DNA of 64,000 nt from JABFWF01 sp035539135 (lineage in GTDB: Bacteria; Pseudomonadota; Gammaproteobacteria; Xanthomonadales; Xanthomonadaceae): contig DATLJD010000014.1 of NCBI GenBank assembly GCA_035539135.1, forward strand, positions 434,001-498,000, written 5' to 3'. Position 1 is the stretch's first letter, and the number at the start of each line of letters is the position of its first letter. Position numbers and translations under genes: made by a program. Below the pieces are notes generated by a model. It was not told the origin of the DNA. It ran no database searches and saw nothing but the letters and a program-made list of their open reading frames with translations. Of the stretch, positions 6,417-14,788 are shown piece after piece.

Positions 6417-8996
6417 TCACAGCGTGCGCTGGACCTCGATGCGCTCGAAGCACTCGATCTGGTCGCCCGGCTTGATGTCGTTGTAGGCCTTCACGCCGAT
6501 GCCGCACTCGGTGTTGACGCGCACCTCGTCGACGTTCTCCTTGAAGCGGCGCAGCGATTCCAGCTCGCCCTCGAAGATGACGGTCTGGTCGCGCAGCACG
6601 CGGATCGGCTTGCTGCGCTTGACCACGCCCTCGACGACCATGCAACCCGCGACCGCGCCGAACTTCGACGAGCGGAACACGTCGCGCACCTCGGCGATGC
6701 CGATGATCTCCTCGCGGATCTCGGTGCCGAGCACGCCGGAGGCGATCTGCTTCACCTGGTCGATCACGTCGTAGATGATCGAGAAGTAGCGCAGGTCGAC
6801 GCCGTTGCCTTCGATCACCTTGCGCGCGGAGGCGTCGGCACGGACGTTGAAGCCGATGATGGTCGCCTTCGAGGTCGCCGCCAGCTGGGCGTCGGACTCG
6901 GTGATGCCGCCCACGCCCGAGCCGATCACGTTGATCCGGATCTGCTCGTTGGACAGACCGGTCAGCGCCTCGCGCAGGGCCTGCACCGAGCCCTGCACGT
7001 CGGCCTTGACGACCAGGTTGAGGGTCTGCTGCGCGGCGCCCTCGCCCATCTGCGCCATGATGTCTTCCATGCGGTTGCCCGCCTGGGCGACCAGGCGCGT
7101 CTCGCGGCGCTTGGCGTCGCGCTGCTGGGCCACTTCCTTGGCCAGGCGCTCGTCCTCGACCACCACGAAGTCGTCGCCCGCGTCCGGCACGCCGGACAGG
7201 CCGAGCACTTGCACCGGGATCGACGGACCGGCGTCCTGCACCTGGCGGCCGCTTTCGTCGAACAGCGCGCGCACGCGGCCGTACTGGGTGCCGCACACCA
7301 GGTAGTCGCCCTTCTGCAGGCGGCCCTGCTGCACCAGCACCGTCGCCACCGGGCCGCGGCCCTTGTCGAGCGCGGACTCGATCACGACGCCGGTCGCGCG
7401 GCCTTCCGGCACCGCGCGCAGTTCGAGCACCTCGGCCTGCAGCGAGATCGCGTCGAGCAGGGTGTCCACGCCCTGGCCGGTCTTGGCCGAGAGCTCGACC
7501 ATCTGGGTGTCGCCGCCGAACTCCTCGGCAACCACGTCCTGCGCGAGCAGTTCGTTCTTGACCCGCGACGGGTCCGCGTCGGACTTGTCGATCTTGTTGA
7601 TCGCGACGATCAGCGGCACGTTCGCCGCCTTGGCGTGCTGCACGGCCTCGATCGTCTGCGGCATCACGCCGTCGTCGGCGGCCACCACCAGCACCACGAT
7701 GTCGGTGAGCTTGGCGCCGCGCGCGCGCATCTGGGTGAACGCGGCGTGGCCCGGGGTGTCGAGGAAGCTGATCGTGCCCTTGTCGGTCTCGACGTGGTAG
7801 GCGCCGATGTGCTGGGTGATGCCGCCGGCCTCGCCCGAGGCGACCTTGGTCCGGCGGATGTAGTCCAGCAGCGAGGTCTTGCCGTGGTCGACGTGGCCCA
7901 TGATGGTGACCACCGGCGGACGCGCGGTCTTCTCGCCCTGGGCTTCCTCGACGTGCGCCAGCAGCTCGCTCTCGGCGTCGTCCGCGTTGGCGGCCACGGC
8001 GGTGTGGCCGAGCTCCTCGACCACCAGCACCGCGGTGTCGTGGTCGATGGTCTGGTTGATGGTCGCCATCACGCCCATCTTGAACAGCGCCTTGACCACG
8101 TCGCCGCCCTTCAGGGCCAGCTTCTGGGCAAGGTCGCCGACGGTGATCGCCTCGCCGATCGCGACTTCGCGCACGATCGGCGCGGTCGGCCGCGAAAAGC
8201 CGTGCGCGCCGCCGCCGCTGCGGGACTGCTCGGCCTGGCGGCGGGCCTTGGGCTTGCCGCGCGCGCTGGAACGACGCGCGCGCTCGGAGGCCGACAGGTG
8301 CAGCTGGCCGGCGAAGCGCGCGGTGCTCTCGTCGTCCTCCACGCCCGCCGCCATCGCGTGCGAACCGCGGGTCTTGTGCTTGTGCGCGCCGGCCTTGTCG
8401 TCGCGCGCGGCCGGCGCCTTGTGCGGATGGCCGTGGCCGCCGGGGCGGGCCCGGCCGGCTTCCTCCTCGCGCGCGGCGGCGGCCGCGGCGGCGGCCTGGC
8501 GCTCGGCCTCCAGGCGCGCGGCCTCTTCCTCGCGCTGCTTGCGCGCGGCTTCCTCGGCGCGGCGGCGGTCTTCCTCGGCCAGCCGCTGCTGCTCGGACAG
8601 GTTGCGCTGGCGGGATTCCTCGAGCTTGCGGAGGATCTCGGCGCGCTCGTCGCTTTCCTCGACCGGCGCGGCGGTCTCGGTCGGCTTGACCAGGGTCACC
8701 TTCTTGCGCACCACCACGTCCACGGTGTTGCGGTTCTTGCCGCCGCCCACCGTGATTTCCTGCTTGCGGCTGCGGCTCAGGGTGATCTTCTTCGGCGCCG
8801 CGATCTCCTCGGCGGCCTTCTCGCCCTTGCCGTGCGCACGCTTGAGGAAGCCCAGCAGCTTCATCTTCTCGATGCTGGTGACGACCTGGTCGGGCCCGTC
8901 GAAGCGCATGCCCGCCTCGGACAGCTGCTCCAGCAGTTTCTCGACCGGCGTGTTCACCAGTTCGGCAAGCTTGCGGATGGTGGTTTGCTGCGACAT
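6417..8996 (-). CDS. infB: Translation initiation factor IF-2
   Basis: A GTPase that places fMet-tRNA on the 30S subunit and promotes subunit joining; 859 aa. Residues 1-52 are an IF2_N domain. Residues about 120-180 form a charged Arg/Glu/Ala coiled region. Residues 181-265 are a low-complexity linker rich in His and basic residues. A second IF2_N-like domain is near 273-325. The G domain starts near 360, with G1 GHVDHGKT at 367-374, then D-T-P-G-H and N-K-I-D, followed by domains II, III and the fMet-tRNA-binding C2 domain. I chose the ATG at 8996 (MSQQTTIRKLAELVN), the family start; longer upstream frames lack similarity. It is cotranscribed with the tRNA-fMet it acts on. Confidence 0.97.
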   Translation of the reverse strand: MSQQTTIRKLAELVNTPVEKLLEQLSEAGMRFDGPDQVVTSIEKMKLLGFLKRAHGKGEKAAEEIAAPKKITLSRSRKQEITVGGGKNRNTVDVVVRKKVTLVKPTETAAPVEESDERAEILRKLEESRQRNLSEQQRLAEEDRRRAEEAARKQREEEAARLEAERQAAAAAAAAREEEAGRARPGGHGHPHKAPAARDDKAGAHKHKTRGSHAMAAGVEDDESTARFAGQLHLSASERARRSSARGKPKARRQAEQSRSGGGAHGFSRPTAPIVREVAIGEAITVGDLAQKLALKGGDVVKALFKMGVMATINQTIDHDTAVLVVEELGHTAVAANADDAESELLAHVEEAQGEKTARPPVVTIMGHVDHGKTSLLDYIRRTKVASGEAGGITQHIGAYHVETDKGTISFLDTPGHAAFTQMRARGAKLTDIVVLVVAADDGVMPQTIEAVQHAKAANVPLIVAINKIDKSDADPSRVKNELLAQDVVAEEFGGDTQMVELSAKTGQGVDTLLDAISLQAEVLELRAVPEGRATGVVIESALDKGRGPVATVLVQQGRLQKGDYLVCGTQYGRVRALFDESGRQVQDAGPSIPVQVLGLSGVPDAGDDFVVVEDERLAKEVAQQRDAKRRETRLVAQAGNRMEDIMAQMGEGAAQQTLNLVVKADVQGSVQALREALTGLSNEQIRINVIGSGVGGITESDAQLAATSKATIIGFNVRADASARKVIEGNGVDLRYFSIIYDVIDQVKQIASGVLGTEIREEIIGIAEVRDVFRSSKFGAVAGCMVVEGVVKRSKPIRVLRDQTVIFEGELESLRRFKENVDEVRVNTECGIGVKAYNDIKPGDQIECFERIEVQRTL

Positions 8997-9170
8997 TCGG
9001 TTTCCGTGTCCTGGGGCCCGGTCAAGCCGGGCGCGTGAAGCGGGCGATTCTACTGCGATGGGGCGTGCGGGGCCGTCTGTTGCGGTTTTCTCTTCGCTGC
9101 GGTGCAAAAAACTCCACTGGAACGTGATGGCCGCGACCGGCGCCGATGGGACACCGGCCGCACGCGGCCG

Positions 9171-10682
9171 TCAGCCCTCGCGCTCCAGCCTGGCGATCTC
9201 CTCCGCGCGGGCGGCCAGGATCAGCGCGGCGGCGCGCGCCTCGTCCAGGCCGTCGATGCCGAACTCGGCGACTTCGTCCGCGCCCAGCTCGCCGAGGTCG
9301 TCGGCGGTGCGCACGCCGTTGGCGGCCAGCGCGTACGCGGTCTCGTCGTCCATGCCCTCCAGGCCCAGCAGGTCCTCGGCGGGCTGGTTCTCGTCCAGCT
9401 CCTCCTCCACCGCCAGCGCGTCGTTGAGCAGGGCGTCGCGGGCGCGGGCGCGCAGTTCCTCGACGATGTCCTCGTCGAAGCCCTCGATCGCCAGCAGTTC
9501 GCCGACCGGCACGTAGGCGATCTCCTCGACGGTGCTGAAGCCTTCCGCGACCAGGATGCCGGCGATTTCCTCGTCGACCTCCAGCTTCTCCTGGAACAGC
9601 GCGCGCGCGGCGGCCTGCTCGGCCTCCGACTTCGCCGCGACCTGGTCCTGGGTCATGACGTTGAGCTGCCAGCCGGTCATGCGGCTGGCCAGGCGCACGT
9701 TCTGGCCGCCGCGGCCGATCGCCTGCGCCAGCTTGTCCTCGGCGACGGCGAGGTCCATCGAGTGCTTTTCCTCGTCGACGATGATCGACTGCACCTCGGC
9801 CGGCGCCATCGCGTTGATCACGAACTGCGCCGGGTTGTCCGACCACAGCACGATGTCCACGCGCTCGCCGTTGAGCTCGTTGGACACCGCCTGCACGCGC
9901 GAGCCGCGCATGCCGATGCAGGCGCCGATCGGGTCGGTGCGGTTGTCGTATGCGACCACCGCGATCTTGGCGCGGTCGCCCGGGTCGCGGGCGCAGGCCT
10001 TGATCTCGACCAGGCCCTGGCCGACCTCCGGCACCTCGAGCTTGAACAGCTCCATCATGAATTCGGGGGCGGCGCGGCTGATGAACAGCTGCGGGCCGCG
10101 CGGCTCGCTGCGCACGTCGAACAGGTAGCCGCGCACGCGGTCGCCGGCGCGCAGCACGTCGCGGGGGATGCCCTTGTCCTTCGGGATGAAGGCCTCGGCA
10201 TTGCCGCCCAGGTCGACGTAGATGTTGCCGCGCTCCACGCGCTTGACCACGCCCGTGACCAGCTCGCCGACACGGTCCTTCCAGGCGTCGACGACCTGCT
10301 GGCGCTCGGCCTCGCGCACGCGCTGCACGATCACCTGCTTGGCGGCCTGCGCGGCGATGCGCCCGAACTCCGGGTTGTCGATCTGCTCCTCGATGTAGTC
10401 GCCGACTTCGACCTCGCCGCTCTCCTCGAGCGCGTCCATCAGGCGGATCTGCCGGTCCGGCGACTCCATCACCACGTCGTCGGCGACCACTTCCCAGCGA
10501 CGGAAGGTCTCGTAACTGCCGTCCTTCGGATCGATCTGCACGCGCACCAGCACGTCCTGCTCGGGATAGCGCTTCTTCGCCGCCGACGCCAGCGCGGCCT
10601 CGAGCGCCTCCAGGATCACGGATTCCGGCACGCCCTTCTCGTTGGCGACCGCATCCACCACCAGCAACAGTTCCTTGCTCAT
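9171..10682 (-). CDS. nusA: Transcription termination/antitermination protein NusA
   Basis: An RNA polymerase elongation factor affecting pausing, intrinsic termination and rRNA antitermination; 503 aa. The RNAP-binding N-domain (MSKELLLVVDAVANEKGVP) spans about residues 1-125. An S1 domain follows (ELVTGVVKRVERGNIYVDLG), then two KH domains (R-T-D-P-I-G-A-C-I-G-M-R-G-S-R and I-G-R-G-G-Q-N-V-R). Two acidic helix-hairpin-helix repeats lie at about 365-495 (LVAEGFSTVEEIAYVP; ALAANGVRTADDLGEL). The start at ATG 10682 gives the family N-terminus. The 174-bp gap to infB and the 196-bp gap to rimP contain no further gene. NusA is commonly self-regulated through read-through of terminators near the operon start, two of which are present here. 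Confidence 0.97.
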   Translation of the reverse strand: MSKELLLVVDAVANEKGVPESVILEALEAALASAAKKRYPEQDVLVRVQIDPKDGSYETFRRWEVVADDVVMESPDRQIRLMDALEESGEVEVGDYIEEQIDNPEFGRIAAQAAKQVIVQRVREAERQQVVDAWKDRVGELVTGVVKRVERGNIYVDLGGNAEAFIPKDKGIPRDVLRAGDRVRGYLFDVRSEPRGPQLFISRAAPEFMMELFKLEVPEVGQGLVEIKACARDPGDRAKIAVVAYDNRTDPIGACIGMRGSRVQAVSNELNGERVDIVLWSDNPAQFVINAMAPAEVQSIIVDEEKHSMDLAVAEDKLAQAIGRGGQNVRLASRMTGWQLNVMTQDQVAAKSEAEQAAARALFQEKLEVDEEIAGILVAEGFSTVEEIAYVPVGELLAIEGFDEDIVEELRARARDALLNDALAVEEELDENQPAEDLLGLEGMDDETAYALAANGVRTADDLGELGADEVAEFGIDGLDEARAAALILAARAEEIARLEREG

Positions 10683-10878
10683 TCGGGTTACGCCTCTGGA
10701 ATCTGAATTTCCGTCTCTTCGGAGCATGGAAGACAGGCTTCCACCACCCCACCAGTCCCTTCGGGCCTGGTCGCCCCTCGACCCGAGGGGCTGAAAACCT
10801 GGCTTCGGGAAACCACCCGGAGCCCCTCCGCCGCCAGCGCTTCTTCGCCGGGGGCGCCTTGCTGCCGCGACGGCGCCG

Positions 10879-11451
10879 TTACTCCTTCGGCGCCTTCCTG
10901 GCCTTCTGCTTGCCGGGCCGCGCGTCGCGGCCCGACTTGTCCTTCGCCGGCGCCAGCCCCAGCGCCACCCAGTCCGGCACCAGGCGCGCCTTCTCGATGT
11001 TCTCGACCGCGACGGCGAGCTCGCCGCCGTCGACCTCGAACACCACGCCGTCGCCCTCGGCGCGCAGGATCGCGCCCTGCAGCCGGCGGCGGCCGTCCTG
11101 CGGCAGCTTCAACCAGACCTTGGCCTGCTCGCCGGCGAAACGGGCGAACTGCGCCGCGGTGAACAGCGGCCGCTCCAGCCCCGGCGAGGACACTTCGAGC
11201 GTGTAGTGCCCGCTGATCGGATCGGCCACGTCGAGCTGGGCCGAGACCTCGCGGCTGACCGCCTCGCAGTCCTCGATGCCGACGTTGCGCGGCTGCCCGC
11301 CGGCATTCGTCGCGCCTTCCGGCACGTCGATGTAGAGCCGGAGCAGCGCGCCGCCGGGAGCCGGCAGGTACTCGACGCCGAGCAGCTCCAGCCCCAGCGA
11401 GGCGATCGTGGGGGTCAGCAGTGCGGCGATGTCGTTGGCCTTCGCGCTCAT
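10879..11451 (-). CDS. rimP: Ribosome maturation factor RimP
   Basis: Needed for assembly of the 30S subunit, helping S19/S12 incorporation. At 190 aa it is longer than the usual 150-160 because of a basic C-terminal tail (K-D-K-S-G-R-D-A-R-P-G-K-Q-K-A-R-K-A-P-K-E). The core has L-G-L-E-L-L-G-V-E-Y, L-R-L-Y-I-D-V-P-E-G and Y-T-L-E-V-S-S-P-G-L-E-R-P-L. The ATG at 11451 follows GGAG at 9-12 bases. It is the first protein gene of the operon and sits directly downstream of the tandem terminators. Confidence 0.95.
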   Translation of the reverse strand: MSAKANDIAALLTPTIASLGLELLGVEYLPAPGGALLRLYIDVPEGATNAGGQPRNVGIEDCEAVSREVSAQLDVADPISGHYTLEVSSPGLERPLFTAAQFARFAGEQAKVWLKLPQDGRRRLQGAILRAEGDGVVFEVDGGELAVAVENIEKARLVPDWVALGLAPAKDKSGRDARPGKQKARKAPKE

Positions 11452-11480
11452 GCCGTGCTCCTGGGAAAACGCCCTTTCCG

Positions 11481-11510
11481 AAAAAGACAAAGGGGCCCGG
11501 TGGGCCCCTT
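11481..11510 (-). terminator. Second terminator/attenuator between tRNA-fMet and rimP
   Basis: On the minus strand a 9-bp GC-rich stem (AAGGGGCCC / GGGCCCCTT, 11490-11510, 3-base loop) is followed by TGTCTTTTT. It lies 30 bases upstream of the rimP start codon, so the nusA operon must be read through it or start after it. Confidence 0.75.
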
Positions 11511-11600
11511 GTCCGATACCGCTGGATGTCGGTGACGGCGCGCTTGCACGGCCGTCGAGCCCGCCGGCCGTACCGCGCCGGTGTCATCACTCCTGCTGAA

Positions 11601-11627
11601 AACGAAAAAGGCCCCGAAGAGCCTTTT
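11601..11627 (-). terminator. tRNA-fMet terminator with UUCG tetraloop
   Basis: On the minus strand AAAGGCTC-TTCG-GGGCCTTT (11607-11626) is followed by TTCGTTTT. The 8-bp stem closes a UUCG-type loop and starts 15 bases after the tRNA CCA end. Confidence 0.85.
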
Positions 11628-11641
11628 CGCCAGCACGAAGC

Positions 11642-11718
11642 TGGTAGCGGGGGCAGGATTTGAACCTGCGACCTTCGGGTTATGAGCCCGACGAGCTGCC
11701 AGACTGCTCCACCCCGCA
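11642..11718 (-). tRNA. Initiator tRNA-fMet (CAT)
   Basis: 77 nt with the CCA end encoded. The anticodon stem has the three consecutive G:C pairs (GGG-CTCATAA-CCC) diagnostic of the initiator, and GGAGCAG gives the A11:U24 type D-stem. The first acceptor pair is not a Watson-Crick pair: T1 faces T72 (5' TGCGGGG against CCCCGCT). An unpaired 1:72 is required for formylation, but the usual bacterial version is C1-A72. It is cotranscribed ahead of rimP-nusA-infB, matching the E. coli metY operon. Confidence 0.97.
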
Positions 11719-11729
11719 GCAGACGCGGA

Positions 11730-11758
11730 ATTATGCCGATCCGGCCGCGTTATTGCAA
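11730..11758 (-). promoter_or_regulatory. Sigma-70 promoter of the tRNA-fMet/nusA operon
   Basis: On the minus strand there is a -35 TTGCAA (11753-11758), a 17-base spacer and a -10 CATAAT (11730-11735). The predicted start falls about 5 bases before the mature tRNA 5' end. It sits in the short gap after nuoN, so the operon is independent of nuo. Confidence 0.75.
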
Positions 11759-11786
11759 GCCCGCGCGACGGGCCGATGGCTGGCGG

Positions 11787-13229
11787 TCAGCCCGCGAAGG
11801 CCTGCTGGCACCAGGCCATCAGCGGGTTCCAGAAGATGCCGAGCACCACCAGCGCCAGCGCATTGACCGAGAGCGCGATCCGCAGCGGGCGGTCGTTGCG
11901 CGGCGCGGGCACGCCTGCGGCCGGCGGGTCGAAATACATCACCTTGACCACGCGCAGGTAGTAGAAGCAGCCGACCACCGCGAACACGATGCCGACGATC
12001 GCCAGCCACATCAGGTCGCCCTGGATGGTCGCGCGCAACACCGCCAGCTTGGCCCAGAAGCCGAGGAACGGCGGGATGCCGGCCAGCGAGAACATCACTA
12101 CCAGCACCAGGCCGGCCAGCCACGGGCTGCGCTGGTTCAGGCCCTTGAAGTCGTCGATGCGGTCGGCCTCGAACCCCTGGTTGGACAGCACGATGATCGC
12201 GCCGAACGCGGCCGCCGACATGATCGCGTACGTGATCACGTAGAACATCGCCGCGGCATAGCCCTCGGCGCCGCCGCCGGCCAGGCCGAGGAAGACGAAG
12301 CCGATGTGGGAGACCGCGGAGTACGCAAGCATGCGCTTGAGGTTGGTCTGGGCGATCGCGATCAGGTTGCCGACCACCAGCGAGGCCGCGGCGAGCCCGG
12401 CGATCAGCAGGCGCCACTGGTCGTCGAGCGGACCGACGCCGGCCTCCAGCAGCCGGAACGCGAGCGCGAAGGACGCGAGCTCCGGCGCAGAGCCGATGAA
12501 CAGGGTGATCGGGGTCGGGGCGCCGTGGTAGGTATCCGGCACCCACATGTGGAACGGCGCCGCGCCGAACTTGAACGCGATGCCGGCGATCATGAACACG
12601 GTGCCGGTGAGCAGCAGGCTGGTCTCCTGCGAGCCGGCGACCGCGTCGCGCAGGGTGGCGAGGTCGAGGGTGCCGGTCGCGCCGTACAGCAGCGACATGC
12701 CGTACAGCAGCAGGCCGGAGGACAGCGAGCCGAGCACGAAGTACTTCATTGCGGCTTCGGAGGCGAGCGGGCTGTCGCGGTCGATCGCGACCAGCGCGTA
12801 CGAACACAGCGCCAGCATTTCCAGGCCGAGGTAGACCATCACCAGGCTGCCGGCCGAAACCAGCAGCATCATGCCGAGGGTGGCGAACAGCATCAGTACC
12901 ACCACCTCGCCCTGGTGCAGGCCGCGCTGGCGCAGGAACGGCCAGGCGTAGAGCACCGCCAGCGCCGTCAGCACGCACATGCCGCCGTTGAGCACGTCGG
13001 CCATGGTGTCGCGGACGAACATGCCGGCCAGCACCGTGCCCTGCCCGCCGACGCCGGCGAAGGACATCCACGCGACGACCAGCAGCAGGGCGATGCCCGC
13101 CAGCCAGGTCACGATCCGGCGCGCGTCATCCAGGAACAGGTCCAGCATCAGCAGCGCGAACGCGCCGGCGGCCAGCACGATCTCCGGCAGCAGCGGCAGC
13201 AGTTCGGCGGCGGTGGGCATGGGCAGCAT
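11787..13229 (-). CDS. nuoN: NADH dehydrogenase I subunit N
   Basis: An antiporter-like proton-pumping subunit of the complex I membrane arm; 480 aa, about 14 membrane helices. The conserved helix-7/8 Lys and proton_antipo_M family signature are visible around K-F-G-A-A-P-F-H-M-W-V-P-D-T-Y-x-G-A-P-T-P, with L-K-R-M-L-A-Y-S-A-V-S-H-I-G following. AGGAAG lies 7-8 bases before the ATG at 13229; an internal Met 3 codons later is possible. It is the last gene of the nuo operon, 22 bases after nuoM. No clear terminator follows, and the tRNA-fMet promoter begins within 30 bases. Confidence 0.96.
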   Translation of the reverse strand: MLPMPTAAELLPLLPEIVLAAGAFALLMLDLFLDDARRIVTWLAGIALLLVVAWMSFAGVGGQGTVLAGMFVRDTMADVLNGGMCVLTALAVLYAWPFLRQRGLHQGEVVVLMLFATLGMMLLVSAGSLVMVYLGLEMLALCSYALVAIDRDSPLASEAAMKYFVLGSLSSGLLLYGMSLLYGATGTLDLATLRDAVAGSQETSLLLTGTVFMIAGIAFKFGAAPFHMWVPDTYHGAPTPITLFIGSAPELASFALAFRLLEAGVGPLDDQWRLLIAGLAAASLVVGNLIAIAQTNLKRMLAYSAVSHIGFVFLGLAGGGAEGYAAAMFYVITYAIMSAAAFGAIIVLSNQGFEADRIDDFKGLNQRSPWLAGLVLVVMFSLAGIPPFLGFWAKLAVLRATIQGDLMWLAIVGIVFAVVGCFYYLRVVKVMYFDPPAAGVPAPRNDRPLRIALSVNALALVVLGIFWNPLMAWCQQAFAG

Positions 13230-13251
13230 GCGGCGGTCTTCCTGGCAGTCG

Positions 13252-14775
13252 TCAGAGCTTGGTCGCGGCCAGCTGGCTCGCGAGCTGGGCGATGGAGGGC
13301 TCCATCAGGTCGGTCAGCGGCTTCGGCCAGACGCCGATCAGCAGCACGCCGGCAGCGAACACGCCGAGCACGATCCACTCGCGCGGGTACAGCCTCGGCA
13401 TGGTGGCGACCGCCGGGTTGGTGACGTCGCCCCAGATCACGCGCTTGGTCAGCCACAGCGTGTAGCCGGCGCCGGTGATCAGGGTGGTTGCCGCGGCGAA
13501 GGCGATCAGCGGGTGCTGCTGGAAGCTCGCCAGGATCACCATGAACTCGCCGACGAAGCCGCTGGTGCCGGGCAGGCCCGAGTTGGCCATCGCGAACAGC
13601 ACCCACAGGCCGGCGAACCACGGCATCACGTTCACCACGCCGCCGTAGTCGCGGATCATGCGTGTGTGCAGGCGGTCGTACAGCACGCCGACGCAGGAGA
13701 ACATCGCGCCGGACACGAAGCCGTGGCTGATCATCTGCACCATCGCGCCCTGCATGCCGAGGCGCGCGGCGTCGGTGTTGCCGGATTCGCGCACCAGCGC
13801 GAAGCCGATGAAGATGCCCAGGGTGACGAAGCCCATGTGCGCCACCGACGAGTACGCGATCAGCTTCTTCATGTCGTCCTGGACCAAGGCGACCAGGGCG
13901 ACGTAGATGATCGCGATCAGCGACAGCGCGATCACCAGCCAGGCGAACTCGTGGCCGGCGTCCGGGGTGATCGGCAGGTTGAAGCGGACGAAGCCGTATC
14001 CGCCGATCTTCAGCATGATCGCGGCCAGGATCACCGAGCCCGCGGTCGGCGCCTCGACGTGCGCGTCCGGCAGCCAGGTGTGGACCGGGAACATCGGCAC
14101 CTTGACCGCGAAGGCGATCAGGAACGCGAAGAACAGCCACGTCTGCTCGGCCATGGTCAGCGGCAGCGCAGCCAGGTCGGCGAGCTGCCAGCTGCCGCCC
14201 TTCAGGTACAGCCAGATCAGCGCGACCAGCATGAAGACCGAGCCGAGGAAGGTGTACAGGAAGAACTTCAGCGAGGCGTACACGCGGCGCGGGCCGCCCC
14301 ACACGCCGATGATCACGAACATCGGGATCAGCATCGCCTCGAAGAACACGTAGAACAGCATCGCGTCCATCGCGCAGAACACGCCGATCATCAGGCCTTC
14401 GAGGAACAGGAAGGCCGCGTAGTACTGGCTGACCCGCTTGTCCACGCCCCACGCGCCGACCAGGGTCAGCACCGTGGTCAGGGTGGTCAGCCCGATCAGC
14501 GCGACCGAGATGCCGTCGGCGCCGAGGTGGTACTGGATGTCGTAGGCCGGGATCCACGCCCACTGCTCGACGAACTGCATGCCGGCATCGGCCATGTCGA
14601 AGGCGGTGAACAACGGCACGCTCAGCGCCAGGGTCGCCAGCGCGAAGGCCAGGCCCAGCCAGCGGGCCAGTTGCGGGCGGGCGTTGCCCACCAGCAGGCA
14701 GGCCGCGCCGCCGAGGATCGGCAGCCACACCAGCAGGCTGAGCAGGGGGAATTGCGAGGGCTCGGTCACAGTCAC
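13252..14775 (-). CDS. nuoM: NADH dehydrogenase I subunit M
   Basis: A proton-pumping, Mrp-antiporter-like subunit; 507 aa and about 14 transmembrane helices. Family marks include the N-terminal F-x-L-L-S-L-L-V-W-L-P-I-L-G-G, the conserved F-F-L-Y-T-F-L-G-S-V-F-M-L, K-V-P-M-F-P-V-H-T-W-L-P-D-A-H-V-E-A-P-T-A-G (discontinuous helix 7) and K-K-L-I-A-Y-S-S-V-A-H-M-G. Its start lies 13 bases after the nuoL stop. Confidence 0.96.
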   Translation of the reverse strand: MTVTEPSQFPLLSLLVWLPILGGAACLLVGNARPQLARWLGLAFALATLALSVPLFTAFDMADAGMQFVEQWAWIPAYDIQYHLGADGISVALIGLTTLTTVLTLVGAWGVDKRVSQYYAAFLFLEGLMIGVFCAMDAMLFYVFFEAMLIPMFVIIGVWGGPRRVYASLKFFLYTFLGSVFMLVALIWLYLKGGSWQLADLAALPLTMAEQTWLFFAFLIAFAVKVPMFPVHTWLPDAHVEAPTAGSVILAAIMLKIGGYGFVRFNLPITPDAGHEFAWLVIALSLIAIIYVALVALVQDDMKKLIAYSSVAHMGFVTLGIFIGFALVRESGNTDAARLGMQGAMVQMISHGFVSGAMFSCVGVLYDRLHTRMIRDYGGVVNVMPWFAGLWVLFAMANSGLPGTSGFVGEFMVILASFQQHPLIAFAAATTLITGAGYTLWLTKRVIWGDVTNPAVATMPRLYPREWIVLGVFAAGVLLIGVWPKPLTDLMEPSIAQLASQLAATKL

Positions 14776-14788
14776 GGGTCCCTGTCGA

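Noticed and set aside
6147..9038. A 963-codon open frame on the plus strand, antisense to infB and rbfA
   Set aside because: It is Asp/His/Leu/Val-rich nonsense with no domains and mirrors the codon pattern of infB. High third-position GC removes stop codons on the opposite strand.
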